Origin: Amaranthus tricolor
Taxonomy: Eukaryota; Streptophyta; Magnoliopsida; Caryophyllales; Amaranthaceae
Length of the DNA: 64,000 nt
Direction of reading: 5' to 3'
Assembly: GCF_026212465.1 (NCBI RefSeq)
Contig: NC_080058.1
Span: forward strand, 683,501 to 747,500
Shown here: piece after piece, positions 43,780-64,000 of the stretch
Numbering within the stretch: position 1 is the stretch's first letter
Layout: each line of letters opens with the position of its first letter
The notes under the pieces: generated by a model
What the model saw: the letters and a program-made list of their open reading frames with translations, nothing else
What the model was told of the DNA's origin: nothing
Database searches by the model: none
Program-made: the position numbers and the translations under genes

Positions 43780-45446
43780 AGACTTGGCCCACCAAAATGG
43801 ATTTGGATCATTAAATTTTACATTAGATATATCTCTATGTAAAAATTATTCGAGATCCGCCATTGTTCCAGATTCGCAAAAGTGATTTTGTTATACGATA
43901 TTTTGCCCTATGATTAGCACCTTAAAATGTCTCAAATTAGGACTACCTCTATTTATCGCCTTGAATATTGGTGTTTGATATTGTAAAAGAACATATTCGA
44001 CAATTCTAGCTTATTTTGACACAAAGAGATGTGGTAAGGGTCAAACCATCGAATGTTAGTGTTAGGTAAATTAGCTGCTTGAAGCAACTTGTTGTCGGCT
44101 CAAATTCAGTTGTTCAAATTACTCACTTCATTCAACTACTATATATCAGTAATCAGTCATTTGCAAAATACCTCCTGTATGACTGTGTCAGAGTTAGATT
44201 TAGGAATGGGTCTTGGAGATTGATTCATCTTTTGACTAGTGTAGTGCTGTTATTCTATTATGTTCATTGTTAGGTACTTTTGAAATTTACAAATGCCCTA
44301 AATCACAATCAAATTTAGATGTGGTTTAAAAATACGTAATATCGCTTATTTTCCACTCTTTAAGATAGAGTACATATCAAGTAAAGAAAGTGGTAATGTT
44401 GATAACTGTTTACTACTAATTGGCAAAATCTTTTGGTGACTTTTCTCACAAGAGAGGTAAGTGGGAACCAAAAAATATAGGGACCCCACCAACTATAGCA
44501 AAGAAGCTAAACATCATAAGTTAGATACTAGGATTTTGATACATAGTTTGCTACTAAAACCTGTCTTTTTGCTCTAATTTGACATGAATGTTTTCAAGTA
44601 CTATTGTATTGTCAATGTTACTTAATATAGATTAATCTTATGCTTACCTACATGCTATTATATCTTTAAATTTATTATTAAGTGGACTTCTTATTTATGT
44701 GAAATCAGCGTATTATACCTGATATAAATAAAGGGTTTGTAGAAAATAATGTTATAATTTACAAAATTCGATTTAATACTAGAAATGAATGAAAAACGAG
44801 AAAAATTTTGGGTTTTGGAAATCGAACTTGTATTATTATTAAATTTACGCACTGTTTCGTAATCCTAAAAGTATTATATTATAACAAAAGTAGAACGTAA
44901 CATAAACATAATAGTAAAAGATTTAAAGATCGAGACGCATTCATTTAGTGTTTTGAATTGCATGTCCGTAATGTTTTGTGCGAACTGTTCGAAACGTTGT
45001 ATGGGGAAAAGTTTTGCGCTTTGCGCTTTAATATGGTTGGAAAGAGCCTCTTATATGTAATTGCTTTAAATCTTGCTTAGATGAGAGTCACTTAATGATA
45101 TTAAGGTAACTGGGATGAGAAATGAAATGTGCAACCACATCTTTAGATATTGAACTATTTTATTCTGTTCCTGTTTCTTTCCCACCAAACCAACATGGGT
45201 ACTGACTTTTTTCTCTTGTAAAATTATACCTTCTTGACAGCAAAGCTAACAGCAGCTACTATAACAACCCCAAAACTTCTTCTAACACTTTTAATTTCCT
45301 CAAACGAAAAAAAATATATCTTTGCATTCTTATTATTGTTATTAGTTTCATCTTTGTCAAACGAAAAAAAATATATCTTTGCATTCTTATTATTGTTATT
45401 AGTTTCATCTTTGTTTGGTATTCTGTTGATTTGTGTTTCTTTCGTT
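43780..45446. other. Intergenic DNA and upstream region of the RIC gene
   Basis: No gene or complete transposon is recognised. The last 150 bp contain a 57-bp tandem duplication. Confidence 0.45.
45301..45414. repeat. 57-bp tandem duplication, two identical copies
   Basis: CAAACGAAAAAAAATATATC units start at 45301 and 45358 and appear identical over 57 bp. They lie 33-146 bp upstream of the RIC start codon, in the likely promoter or 5' UTR. Confidence 0.95.
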
Positions 45447-46974
45447 ATGGGTGTTCATGGGAAAGTGAGAGATCGAATGGAGAAATTCGCCGTTCTTCCG
45501 TTCTCCATGGGATGTGTTTCTCAAGCTAGTGTTGCTGTGGCTCAACAAAGAACTAAAAGATCAAAAACAGATTTACAATCACCTTCATTAAGTATGTATG
45601 ATCACATTTCTCGTTTTTTCATATTGTTACGACTTCCAAGCTTTGACATTGTTGTTTTCGTGATTTTGTAAGTGTATTAAATTCGGGTTTTGAATTTTGT
45701 TTGATCTTATGAAGGAATTCAAGAAGAAGATGATGATGAGAGTTTATGTGCTGAGAGTTTGAAGCATTCTTCAAGGTTTATGGCACTTCCAAGATCTAAC
45801 TTATCCACAGGGGTTAACAGACTTGTGAAAGGTTTCAAAAGCCTTTCACAATTATTCAGTAAGTACTTATATGCTTATTTTCATGTAAACAAACCTTTGT
45901 TAGTGGCTTATTGCAAGGATAAAGTTGTGTACATTTTCTATGAACCCCGTTTGGGTAGGATTCTTAATAACGTTGGAAGTCTTGTGTCCATCTACCAACT
46001 TCGTTTAGTTTTAGTTAATGATCTTAAGGTATTCACTCTGAAATTGATTGCATTCCCTCTATGCAGTATATAGAGTGGGCAAGAACACTCATCTTTACAT
46101 AAGTACAAAACAACTTGGTTGTCATTTTTTGTGTTATATGTTGCACAGTTCAATATTTATAGGGTTTTTGATCAAATGACTTCAACATGGTCTTGGTATC
46201 CTCGGGCCTAAATTTTCCCTACCTATGTTATTCGAATTCGTATACTTACATCCTACACAAATATATGTCAAATTTAGAGGCGGACCTATTTCACGTGAAA
46301 ACACCCCATTTCATAAATGTTATTATTATTAAATTTATATTTTGCGTTAGATTTTTTCACTATCTATTACTTCTTTCAGATTTTAATAGTTGCTACAGTT
46401 TCTGTACCAACTACTGTTCATTAACTGATCTTATTTGGTATATATTTCTCCATGTATGATGTAAAACATAGTCAAGTACAGTGATCTTGTTTGATTCGTT
46501 TAAATGTATATTTTCAAAATATTAACTTTATAAAAATTTTTATCATATAAAATTAAAGATATAAAAGATTAAAATCGTGTATTGGATAGCGTGAAAAACA
46601 GAAGTGTATCAACTATTAAAAACTAGAGAATGTATTAATTTGCGTTTTCACCAACTTTTTTCCTGAGTCCGCCACAGCTGACAACCCCCCTCTTTGTTTC
46701 CCTAGTATATGAAGATGAGATGGAAGAGCTAGGCATGGACATGGAGATAGGGTGCCCTACAGATGTAAAGCATGTAACCCACATTGGATGGGATAACATA
46801 CCCAACACAGACCAACTTATGGGTTGGGATAATATCATCACTACAAACATGCTTTCATCTTCTCATCCCCCTAATTCTGCTGAATCTGCTGTTAACTTGG
46901 AACAGTGCTTAAAGCAGTTTAAGATTAATTCTTCAACTGCTCCTGAAAATGACTCTTCAACTCTCTATCATTAG
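45447..46974 (+). CDS. CRIB-motif ROP effector (RIC-type), three exons
   Basis: Exons: 45447-45591, 45715-45858 and 46706-46974, all GT-AG with matching phases, giving 185 aa. RIC proteins bind active ROP (plant Rho) GTPases through the CRIB motif and link them to the cytoskeleton or membrane traffic. The motif is clear at residues 111-126: IGCPTDVKHVTHIGWD. An N-terminal block, MEKFAVLPFSMGCVSQASVAV, is shared by several plant RICs, and GVNRLVKGFKSLSQLF just before the CRIB is basic and may contact membrane. The C-terminal 50 residues are low-complexity and end STLYH. ATG 45447 is the first in frame; a second Met 10 residues later could also serve. Which RIC subgroup it belongs to is not clear. 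Confidence 0.92.
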
Positions 46975-47899
46975 CTTATTCTTGAAGATTAGTACATGTT
47001 TGCTTTTCATCTTATTATACTACTTTATTAACATTTGATGTAGTATATATATGGTATTGCAATCAAAGTTGTTTTCTTTCTGATTTGGTGTGTACCGAGC
47101 TACCCTGTTGTATCGATGGTTGATAGGTCGAACTTTTAACGATAAGATTAAGGGATCAAACACTAGTATCATCGACTATTTGATGAATGATGATGTGGAG
47201 TGTACTACAATTGTTTTGCTAGTTTTGTGTCATTATGTACAAATCATGACAAATTTTATATTGCACCACCACCAATCCATAATCATATTGCATATACTTT
47301 CTATTTGGATTGTGGTTGGTTATGATTGGTTTGAATTAGAGTGTGTTCATGTGTTGTAAAGGACAAGTTGTGGATTGTAGATGGGGAAAGGTTATATCTA
47401 TAGATGTTTGCTTTGTGGTTTACTCAATTATCATTATTAGTAATTATTTATTATCTTTTTTTAGTTTTTTATTTATATACAGTTGCAAATGATGATGTTT
47501 ATTATTAAGAATCAAGTGAAACAATATATTTTTGATTACAAGGATTTAGGTATAGATTAGCCTTTAAACTCCGCATAAGCTTCTAAATGAAATCATGCTA
47601 ATGTGAAACAAAACTTAGATAAATATAAGTTCAGGTCCTTACAAACACAAAAACATGTCATTCATGGTCTTAAATATGCCCATACAACACCAAATATACC
47701 ACCAAAAAAGAACGTCGGGTGAACTTAGCCCTTCCGTCAGCGGTTTGGAGTTGGTCAGGTTCCTTCTTTCGACCAGTCAAGGTCAAAGATGGGGCGAATC
47801 GGGGGTTCGCCTTCCTTGAAAGAAGCAATGCCATACATAGTTATGTAAATGTTAAGGATTATTACTAGTCCTGCAGCACCTAAACTTACTGCTATAGTG
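46975..47899. other. 3' flank of the RIC gene
   Basis: The first 300 bp are likely 3' UTR. No other gene is recognised. A GC-richer patch near 47715-47830 has no clear coding match and may be transposon debris. Confidence 0.4.
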
Positions 47900-47908
47900 C
47901 TATTCCTT

Positions 47909-48298
47909 GAATTTTTGAAAAAGGTGAGCGAAAAAAAAAAATTAATTGAATAAACTATTATTCAAACTTTTTCCAAAACTAAGCGTGAAAACCCCGGATC
48001 TATGGTTTGGAGTTGTTCGCAGTTAGTCAAAAAAGACAAAATAGCTGTTCGCAGTTAGTAACTGCGAACAGCAAAAAAAAAAATAAAAAGACAAATTTTT
48101 TTTTTTTTAAGTCAAATAGTTGTTCGCAGTTAGTAACTGCAAACAGCTATTTTGTCTTTTTTGACCTGTTCGCAGTTAGTAACTGCGAACAGCTCCAAAC
48201 CATAGGTCCAGGGTTTTCACGCTTAGTTTTGGAAAAAGTTTGAATAATAGTTTATTCAATTAATTTTTTTTTTTTTCGCTCACCTTTTTCAAAAATTC
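47909..48298. mobile_element. Foldback element with 9-bp target duplication, copy 2
   Basis: A 390-bp element flanked by CTATTCCTT at 47900-47908 and 48299-48307, an exact 9-bp duplication. Ends read inward GAATTTTTGAAAAAGGTGAG on both strands. It shares with copy 1 the TAAGCGTGAAA block, the ATGGTTTGG block and three palindromes at 48045, 48120 and 48166, plus one half palindrome near 48014. The outer 70 bp are quite different from copy 1. A related but older or differently evolved member of the same family. Confidence 0.85.
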
Positions 48299-48504
48299 CT
48301 ATTCCTTTGTACTCAGTGTTTCTTAATGGGCCTGTTAATTTCAAATGGGACAACTAAAAGGTATCCATGGGCCAAACCCACCTTAATCCCACGTAAAAGT
48401 GGGTTAACTAAAGTTCTGTAGGCTGGGAGGTTGGAGAGGTATCATGCAATTGATGGGCTGAATAGGTCTCCATTTAAAGGTTGGTCTACTTTATAATTAT
48501 TATA

Positions 48505-48759
48505 CTCCTTCCCTTCCACTCAAAATGTCCATTTACTTTTTCACACTATTCAATGCACTTATTCAATACTTAATATCTGTTACTATACATAATGAAATAT
48601 TATAAAAAGTGGATATTAATAATCTTTACATTGAGATGAATCAAACAAGATCTCACTTGACTATGTAAAATCTATAGATTAAAAATAAAACACAAATTAA
48701 GAGTGCTAAGTGAACACTGTCAAAAAGTAAATGAAACATTTTGAGTGGAAGGGAGGGAG
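48505..48759. mobile_element. Stowaway-type MITE
   Basis: 255 bp. The left end CTCCTTCCCTTCCACTCAAA and the right end, inverted, CTCCCTCCCTTCCACTCAAA are nearly identical, with TIRs of about 34 bp. TA flanks each end (48503-48504 and 48760-48761). Confidence 0.9.
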
Positions 48760-48761
48760 TA

Positions 48762-51700
48762 TCATTCAACCTATATATGAAGAGCGCGTCACATTGAGAC
48801 TGTCTCGCATAATAATTTGTGTTAATGATTTCCCAGTCGAATTATCAGACAAAATGTTAGTTTTGACCTTTGATTTATGAGCAATTCTTGTATGAGGTTG
48901 TTTCACGTTGAGATAGGTTTAATGCGGCTCATTAAAATAACTAAAGTAGGTGTTATGATATCCAAAGTGTCAATTTTAACGTTCAAAATAATATCATCAT
49001 TATCATACCAAATGTATTCACCTTATAGGAAACTATGTTCAGGAACTAAAGAGGAAAAAAAGGCGGCAACTCATAAGTCATAACCATAAAGAAAAATACT
49101 ACCAAAGAGATCTCGGCTCAAAAAAAATATATCCACAGATAAATCTTACGACTTTTAAATTATTATATCATTTTGTATTATTAAAATATCATAGAGACGG
49201 ATCAAATAACTGATAACAACAGTTGATCTTTCTAGTTTACGAGACAAATCAAAACCACAAACATTAAAATCAGGTAAATCATACATCATTAATGATCTGA
49301 TCACCCAATTTTATGTCTCATTTTACTTGGACGGTCAATTTAAACGAATATTGTCACAATCATATTCAGTGTGCTTAATTACAATATTAAATTTAGTACC
49401 GTATTATTCTAAACAACAAATCTATAGTAATTATTTTTTATATTAACAAATCTAGAGAATTAGCTGTTTGACTTCTAACATTTTTCAATTCGGTGTACGA
49501 TACTGACTATCAACTTCAAATCTATTTCAAAATTGAGAATTCAGTTTGCTATTCAAATGACACCAATATTTGATATTTATAAGACTTAAAAATAAATATA
49601 AAATGACACAAATAATTTATGGGGCACAAGATCTGATTTTGACCAAACCTGAAACACCTGACTCAAAAACAACTTGTTGACCTAAATGAACACCTCTATC
49701 TTACTATGAATTTTTAAAAATTCGATGCTTCTATTTGGCCTATGAAATTTCCCAATTCACATTTTTAAATGTTAGATTTGCTAAATTTAATATTTAGGTT
49801 AATTTAGCATTTAAAAATGTATTTCAAAGTTACATTGTATCATTTTGTAAAACTTATCTATTGTATGAAGTTCATATTGCCTTGCTTTTTGGAGGGAATA
49901 GCAGTTAGAATTTAGAATATTGTAAGGCAGTTGCACTAGACTTAGTCAAAGCTGAACACAAATCTAAGTAAAAACTTGGTTGTGGCTTAATTGCCTTGAT
50001 TTCTGATTGGTTGATTGGTGGATCCAACCCTGATTAAGCTTTTCCATTTTCATCTTTACAAGAGATATTTTGACCATTTGACACACTTACTGTGCCATAT
50101 CAATTTCGCCCCATAAATAATTAGCGGAAAAATTAAGAAAAGTGAATAAGAAAATATTTTATGAAAAAGTAGGTAAAATATGATTGAGATAAAAAAGTAA
50201 ATTGAATGTGTAAATAAGAATTAAAGAAAGAATATAAATTATGATCAAAGCTAGAATTGAAACCAATTTTATAGGACAGATTAAAAGAAAAGGTATGATA
50301 ATTTTAATGGATATATGAATTACCATACATTTTTGATTTGGATCCTTTGGTTTTTGTCTTGGGGCCTAGCGAATCTATTTACTATAGATGCTTTATTGCA
50401 TGTCGAATCCAGTACACAATAATTTTTGAGACATGTTTATTTATCACAAATTGTCTCATGAAACATTCTTATTATAAAACGTATTTTATACATAGGTTAA
50501 ATATTTCAACTAATGCACATCAAAAAGGAAACCATAATATGGAAATTAAAATTCTTGTTGTCTCAGTGACACGAAAGGTCTCTTGTAAAAGTAACTGAGT
50601 CTAATTAGTGCTATGATTCTCACAAAAAGAGAATCAGATCTATCTCAGTTAGAGGGTAAATAATATTTTTATGAGAAAAATTATGTATCACTTTTTACAT
50701 AATCGCTTTTTTCGTGAACCTACTCTATAATAAGAAACAAAAAACAAAATTCAAAGAAATTAATAGATTTACATCTGTTTTTGATGAACTTTCCTTGGAA
50801 ACAACAACCTTTAGAAAGTTACAAAAGGCAATGTATTCCAAAAGGAGTGGACGACTTGACTACAACAATTCACTCAAATAAACATTATCCTTAATATCCT
50901 TTAATTTTTGTTGACCAAATTCAAACTTTCTTTTAAGGGTAGATGAATATGATGAATATTCTTACGGACATCATTTATATCTTCATCACACACGTTTTCA
51001 ACTTTTTCACTGAGCTTCAAACACCTTAGAAGATTCCAAGGGTGACTTGACCAATATTATATATAATACTACTAACATATATTTTTTTATATCACCAATT
51101 TTATTTTATTAATTAATTACTACGTGATTATAGTCTTGGTCTATGTATTTGTTCTCCATTAGTATTGTAGTAAGTATATGCTTTGAGTCGGTTAATTCAC
51201 GTGTGGTAATGGTCATGAAATGATAAGCTATATATATAAGATAGGTTTAATCTGAAAAGTTAAAGAGATCAAATTTAGAAAAGTATTTTGGCTTTAGGCT
51301 GAGGAATAAGTTGAATTAGCTTTTGTTGTGCTTGTCCCAAAAGCGACTCGACTTTTATAATAGATTAAAGACTCAATACGAAAAGAGAAAATTAAAATGT
51401 CGAGTCAGCTAGGGTTAGGTGGGATAAAACACGTGTTGCTCTGTTTTGCTTTCTTAAGCCATATTTAATTATATATATAATCTGGTCAATAAATACTCTT
51501 AAAATACTTAAATGATCGTTATCAACTCCTATATTCTACATTTTACTACCTCAATTATAATCCTAACAAACTTGTTGAGAAGTATTGGGTGTATAGCCCA
51601 CCTTTTAAAAAATTGTTCTACTTTATAGAAGTTTATAAAAAAAACAAATGAGTTATCTAGCCACTAGTTAAAAATATTTTACATAATAATTCATTGTTTA

Positions 51701-53330
51701 GAAGTTATTTCTGATTGACACTTGTCTAAAATTAAGTTATAATAAATCGAATGTACATAATTTTGCTCTTATTATACTATTATTTTTGGTAGAAACTTGA
51801 TAATATTAAATATTTTCTTAAACTTTAGATAAATATAAAATGTTATTAAGGTATAAAATATTACATTAATGAACTGATTATAAACGAACCATGGTGCAAC
51901 ACGCACGAGGAAGTGATCGATAACATATACTCCACTTTAAATAATTGCATTATTATCATACATGAATGATCGTGCATGAATTATGATCCTCATACATACG
52001 TAACTTAAAAAGTCATGTTGAAATAAATTATTATTTCATGTCAATTTTTAGTTGTATATATTTAACTTTTTGTCTAACCAATTATCTTTATGATGCATAT
52101 ATAAATAAAAATAAAATAAAAATTTGACACATGAAGCATGAGTGCATGCCGCATCTATGTGCACTATGGCCTTTTTCATGTCATTTTTGACATCATCATA
52201 AATTGATTTACATATAGTTATTTTATAATATATATCTAATATGTATTAATATGTCATCATATCAAAACAACTTCACAATTATTCAATTTATTACTATTAA
52301 AGTTATATTGTATCATATATTATATCATATATAGAGATCGAGATTCCGACATTTTATTGCAATATTATCATACAATTATTTAATTTATTATTAAAATAGT
52401 CGGGTTTCGACTAAATACTTACCAACAAGTTGTTAGTCGGAATCCCGACTTATATATTTTACCGACCAATTATACTAACAAATACAGTTTGAATTCAGTC
52501 AATATAAGGCTATACCAATTCAATTCCGATTGTATTGGTTAGTCGTTGGACGGGCGTTTTTTTAGTGATGGTATCATCATAGAATTGATAAATTACTTCC
52601 TTTAGTTCGTGACGTTCTAAACATAAACAGTTCAATTTAGATGTTAAATATTGATATTTATATAATATGAGGATCTCTTCATCTGTATTATTTGCTTATA
52701 ATAAGAACACTTTCGAGGGCAAAAGAAGCATATAACCATCCATTTTAAAATTAGGGGCAAAAAGAGCATATAAATCTAAATAAAATTCCATTTATGCAAA
52801 AGCAAAAAGATTGATTAACCTTTCATAATGTCTTTTCCCTTTAAAAGAGGGGACAAGGATAGAACAATATAATGGCTTTTAGATGATGGAATAACCATAA
52901 CTTTATACTAGATTTCCCATTGTTTATAAATAACTTTATACTAATAAATAATTTGTATCGAATAAGCAATATATGTATATTTTATTTGGGGATATTCATT
53001 AATGTAAGAGAAGAATGGAGAATTAACCTTTTTGTATCTGGTGATAATCAAACTTTTATTACATGCGTGAAAGTCAAATCTTTAAATTAGCTCATAATTC
53101 TCCATTAATATATTTTGAGGAAGGTTATCTATGCTTCTATCAAAATTAACTAAATGTGTTATTCTCGATCATACATGTCACAATTATGTTTATTTTTTTC
53201 TACCAATGCAAAACTCCAAAGAGTAAAAAGACTAAATAATACTCAACAAATTAATAGATATTTGCTTTCAATAATATCAGGCAAGATATCATTCATAACA
53301 AATTTAAAATATTTTGTATCATATATATAT
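48762..53330. other. Long AT-rich intergenic region
   Basis: No coding exon or RNA gene is supported. It contains decayed GAGAC-family ends near 48790 and 48880 and a possible CACTA-type terminus near 52567. Open frames here are short and look random. Confidence 0.5.
52385..52567. mobile_element. Possible terminus of a CACTA-type element
   Basis: Read on the minus strand it begins CACTAAAAAAACGCCCGTC at 52567, like a CACTA terminal repeat. TTAGTCG/CGACTAA subterminal motifs lie inside at about 52405, 52430 and 52540. No matching left end or 3-bp duplication was found. Confidence 0.3.
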
Positions 53331-53333
53331 ATA

Positions 53334-57400
<4,067 letters not shown>

Positions 57401-57477
57401 TTCAAGAATCATCAAAGAAAATTCAGTGGCTATTCTAGTTGTGGCGGGACGCCAACACATTTCAACATTTTGATCCT

Positions 57478-57700
57478 CTATATAAACAGTCAAATTTTGT
57501 ACACTCATTCTTCCACAACAAAAACTTACAAACATTATAATTAATAACATAGTCATTATTTTTTCATCATCTTTTTTCTTTGTCTAATTCATTCATTTTT
57601 ATTTCTAGAAATATCATATATTCATATATCAAAAAATATTATTTATACGTGTGTTTTTGTTTCTACGTTGATCAATGGCTTGTTTCAAAAACAGGTGAGT
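57478..57700 (+). promoter_or_regulatory. Possible promoter and first exon of an unknown gene
   Basis: TATATAAACA near 57479 is followed by a leader of about 190 bp. The ATG at 57675 begins ATGGCTTGTTTCAAAAACAG, followed directly by a strong donor GTGAGT. That would be a short coding first exon. No second exon can be found before the (TA)n arrays downstream, so the gene may be broken or may not exist. Confidence 0.3.
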
Positions 57701-57965
57701 TTATCACTAATTTTGTCTAATAATTTGGTATTATATGCATGATTTATGTTTTTGTGTCCTTAAATCCATATACATATCTATGAGAATTTTAATTATTTAT
57801 TTTTTGTATTTGTAAAAGTTTTATATTAAATAAATGTTTGTTATTTTTACTGTAAAATTAAAATATTTAATAAAAACAAGATAAGTTAAGTGAAGATAGA
57901 GTTAAATTCTACATAACACAACTACAAAGAAGAAAATAATAAAGAATAATATTTTTTTATATTCC

Positions 57966-58548
<583 letters not shown>

Positions 58549-58595
<47 letters not shown>
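58549..58595. repeat. (TA)n microsatellite
   Basis: About 23 TA units flanking the element just upstream. Confidence 0.9.
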
Positions 58596-58597
<2 letters not shown>

Positions 58598-58599
58598 CT

Positions 58600-64000
<5,401 letters not shown>

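Noticed and set aside
48007..48243. 78-residue open frame
   Set aside because: It lies within the palindromic core of the second foldback element and reflects repeat sequence, not a gene.

Overview
This window is plant nuclear DNA, most likely from a dicot. Genes are intron-rich with short exons. One protein is an intronless DYW-type PPR protein, and there are plant-only families (GDT1-like, RIC, ZFN-type CCCH). A plant DD39D mariner, a Tat-clade Ty3/gypsy element and Stowaway MITEs support this. Long AT-rich stretches and (TA)n arrays separate the genes. A Caryophyllales or Amaranthaceae origin is possible but cannot be shown from the sequence alone.

Layout. 1-1061: AT-rich, no gene. 1064-4597: complete mariner-like element with a TA target duplication, an intact 479-aa transposase and a convergent, apparently spliced second gene on the minus strand. 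4738-5480: LTR scrap and a Ty1-copia reverse transcriptase fossil. 6850-7530: decayed gene, possibly F-box related, cut by an LTR-like sequence from 7532. 8790-9049: Stowaway MITE. 9926-15045 (minus): seven-exon gene for a five-finger CCCH zinc-finger protein of 452 aa. One of its introns starts with GC, and intron 1 holds a 253-bp solo LTR. 15450-18510: no gene.

18511-31255: complete 12.7-kb Tat-clade retrotransposon with 727-bp LTRs that differ at two bases and a GAATC target duplication. Its gag-pol is broken by a nonsense codon, a lost integrase cysteine and a frameshift. Its four-exon antisense gene (928 aa) is open throughout. It landed about 0.94 kb upstream of the start codon of a nine-exon GDT1-like cation/proton exchanger gene (32199-37730, 294 aa). 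38830-41124 encodes a DYW-class PPR protein (764 aa). 45447-46974 encodes a RIC-type CRIB-motif ROP effector (185 aa, three exons). 63421 to the window end holds the first two exons of an atypical dual-specificity phosphatase (PFA-DSP).

The least familiar structures are two related foldback elements at 43304-43770 and 47909-48298. Each has perfect 9-bp target duplications, long terminal inverted repeats and an inner set of nested 23-27-bp palindromes. They look like a Mutator-type non-autonomous family. Also notable are the two convergent antisense genes carried by two unrelated transposons (mariner and Tat). Two further elements sit inside (TA)n arrays at 53334-53637 and 58293-58548.

The host genes are not an operon and share no pathway that I can see. 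All exon models were read by eye from splice signals and reading frame, so small boundary errors are possible.
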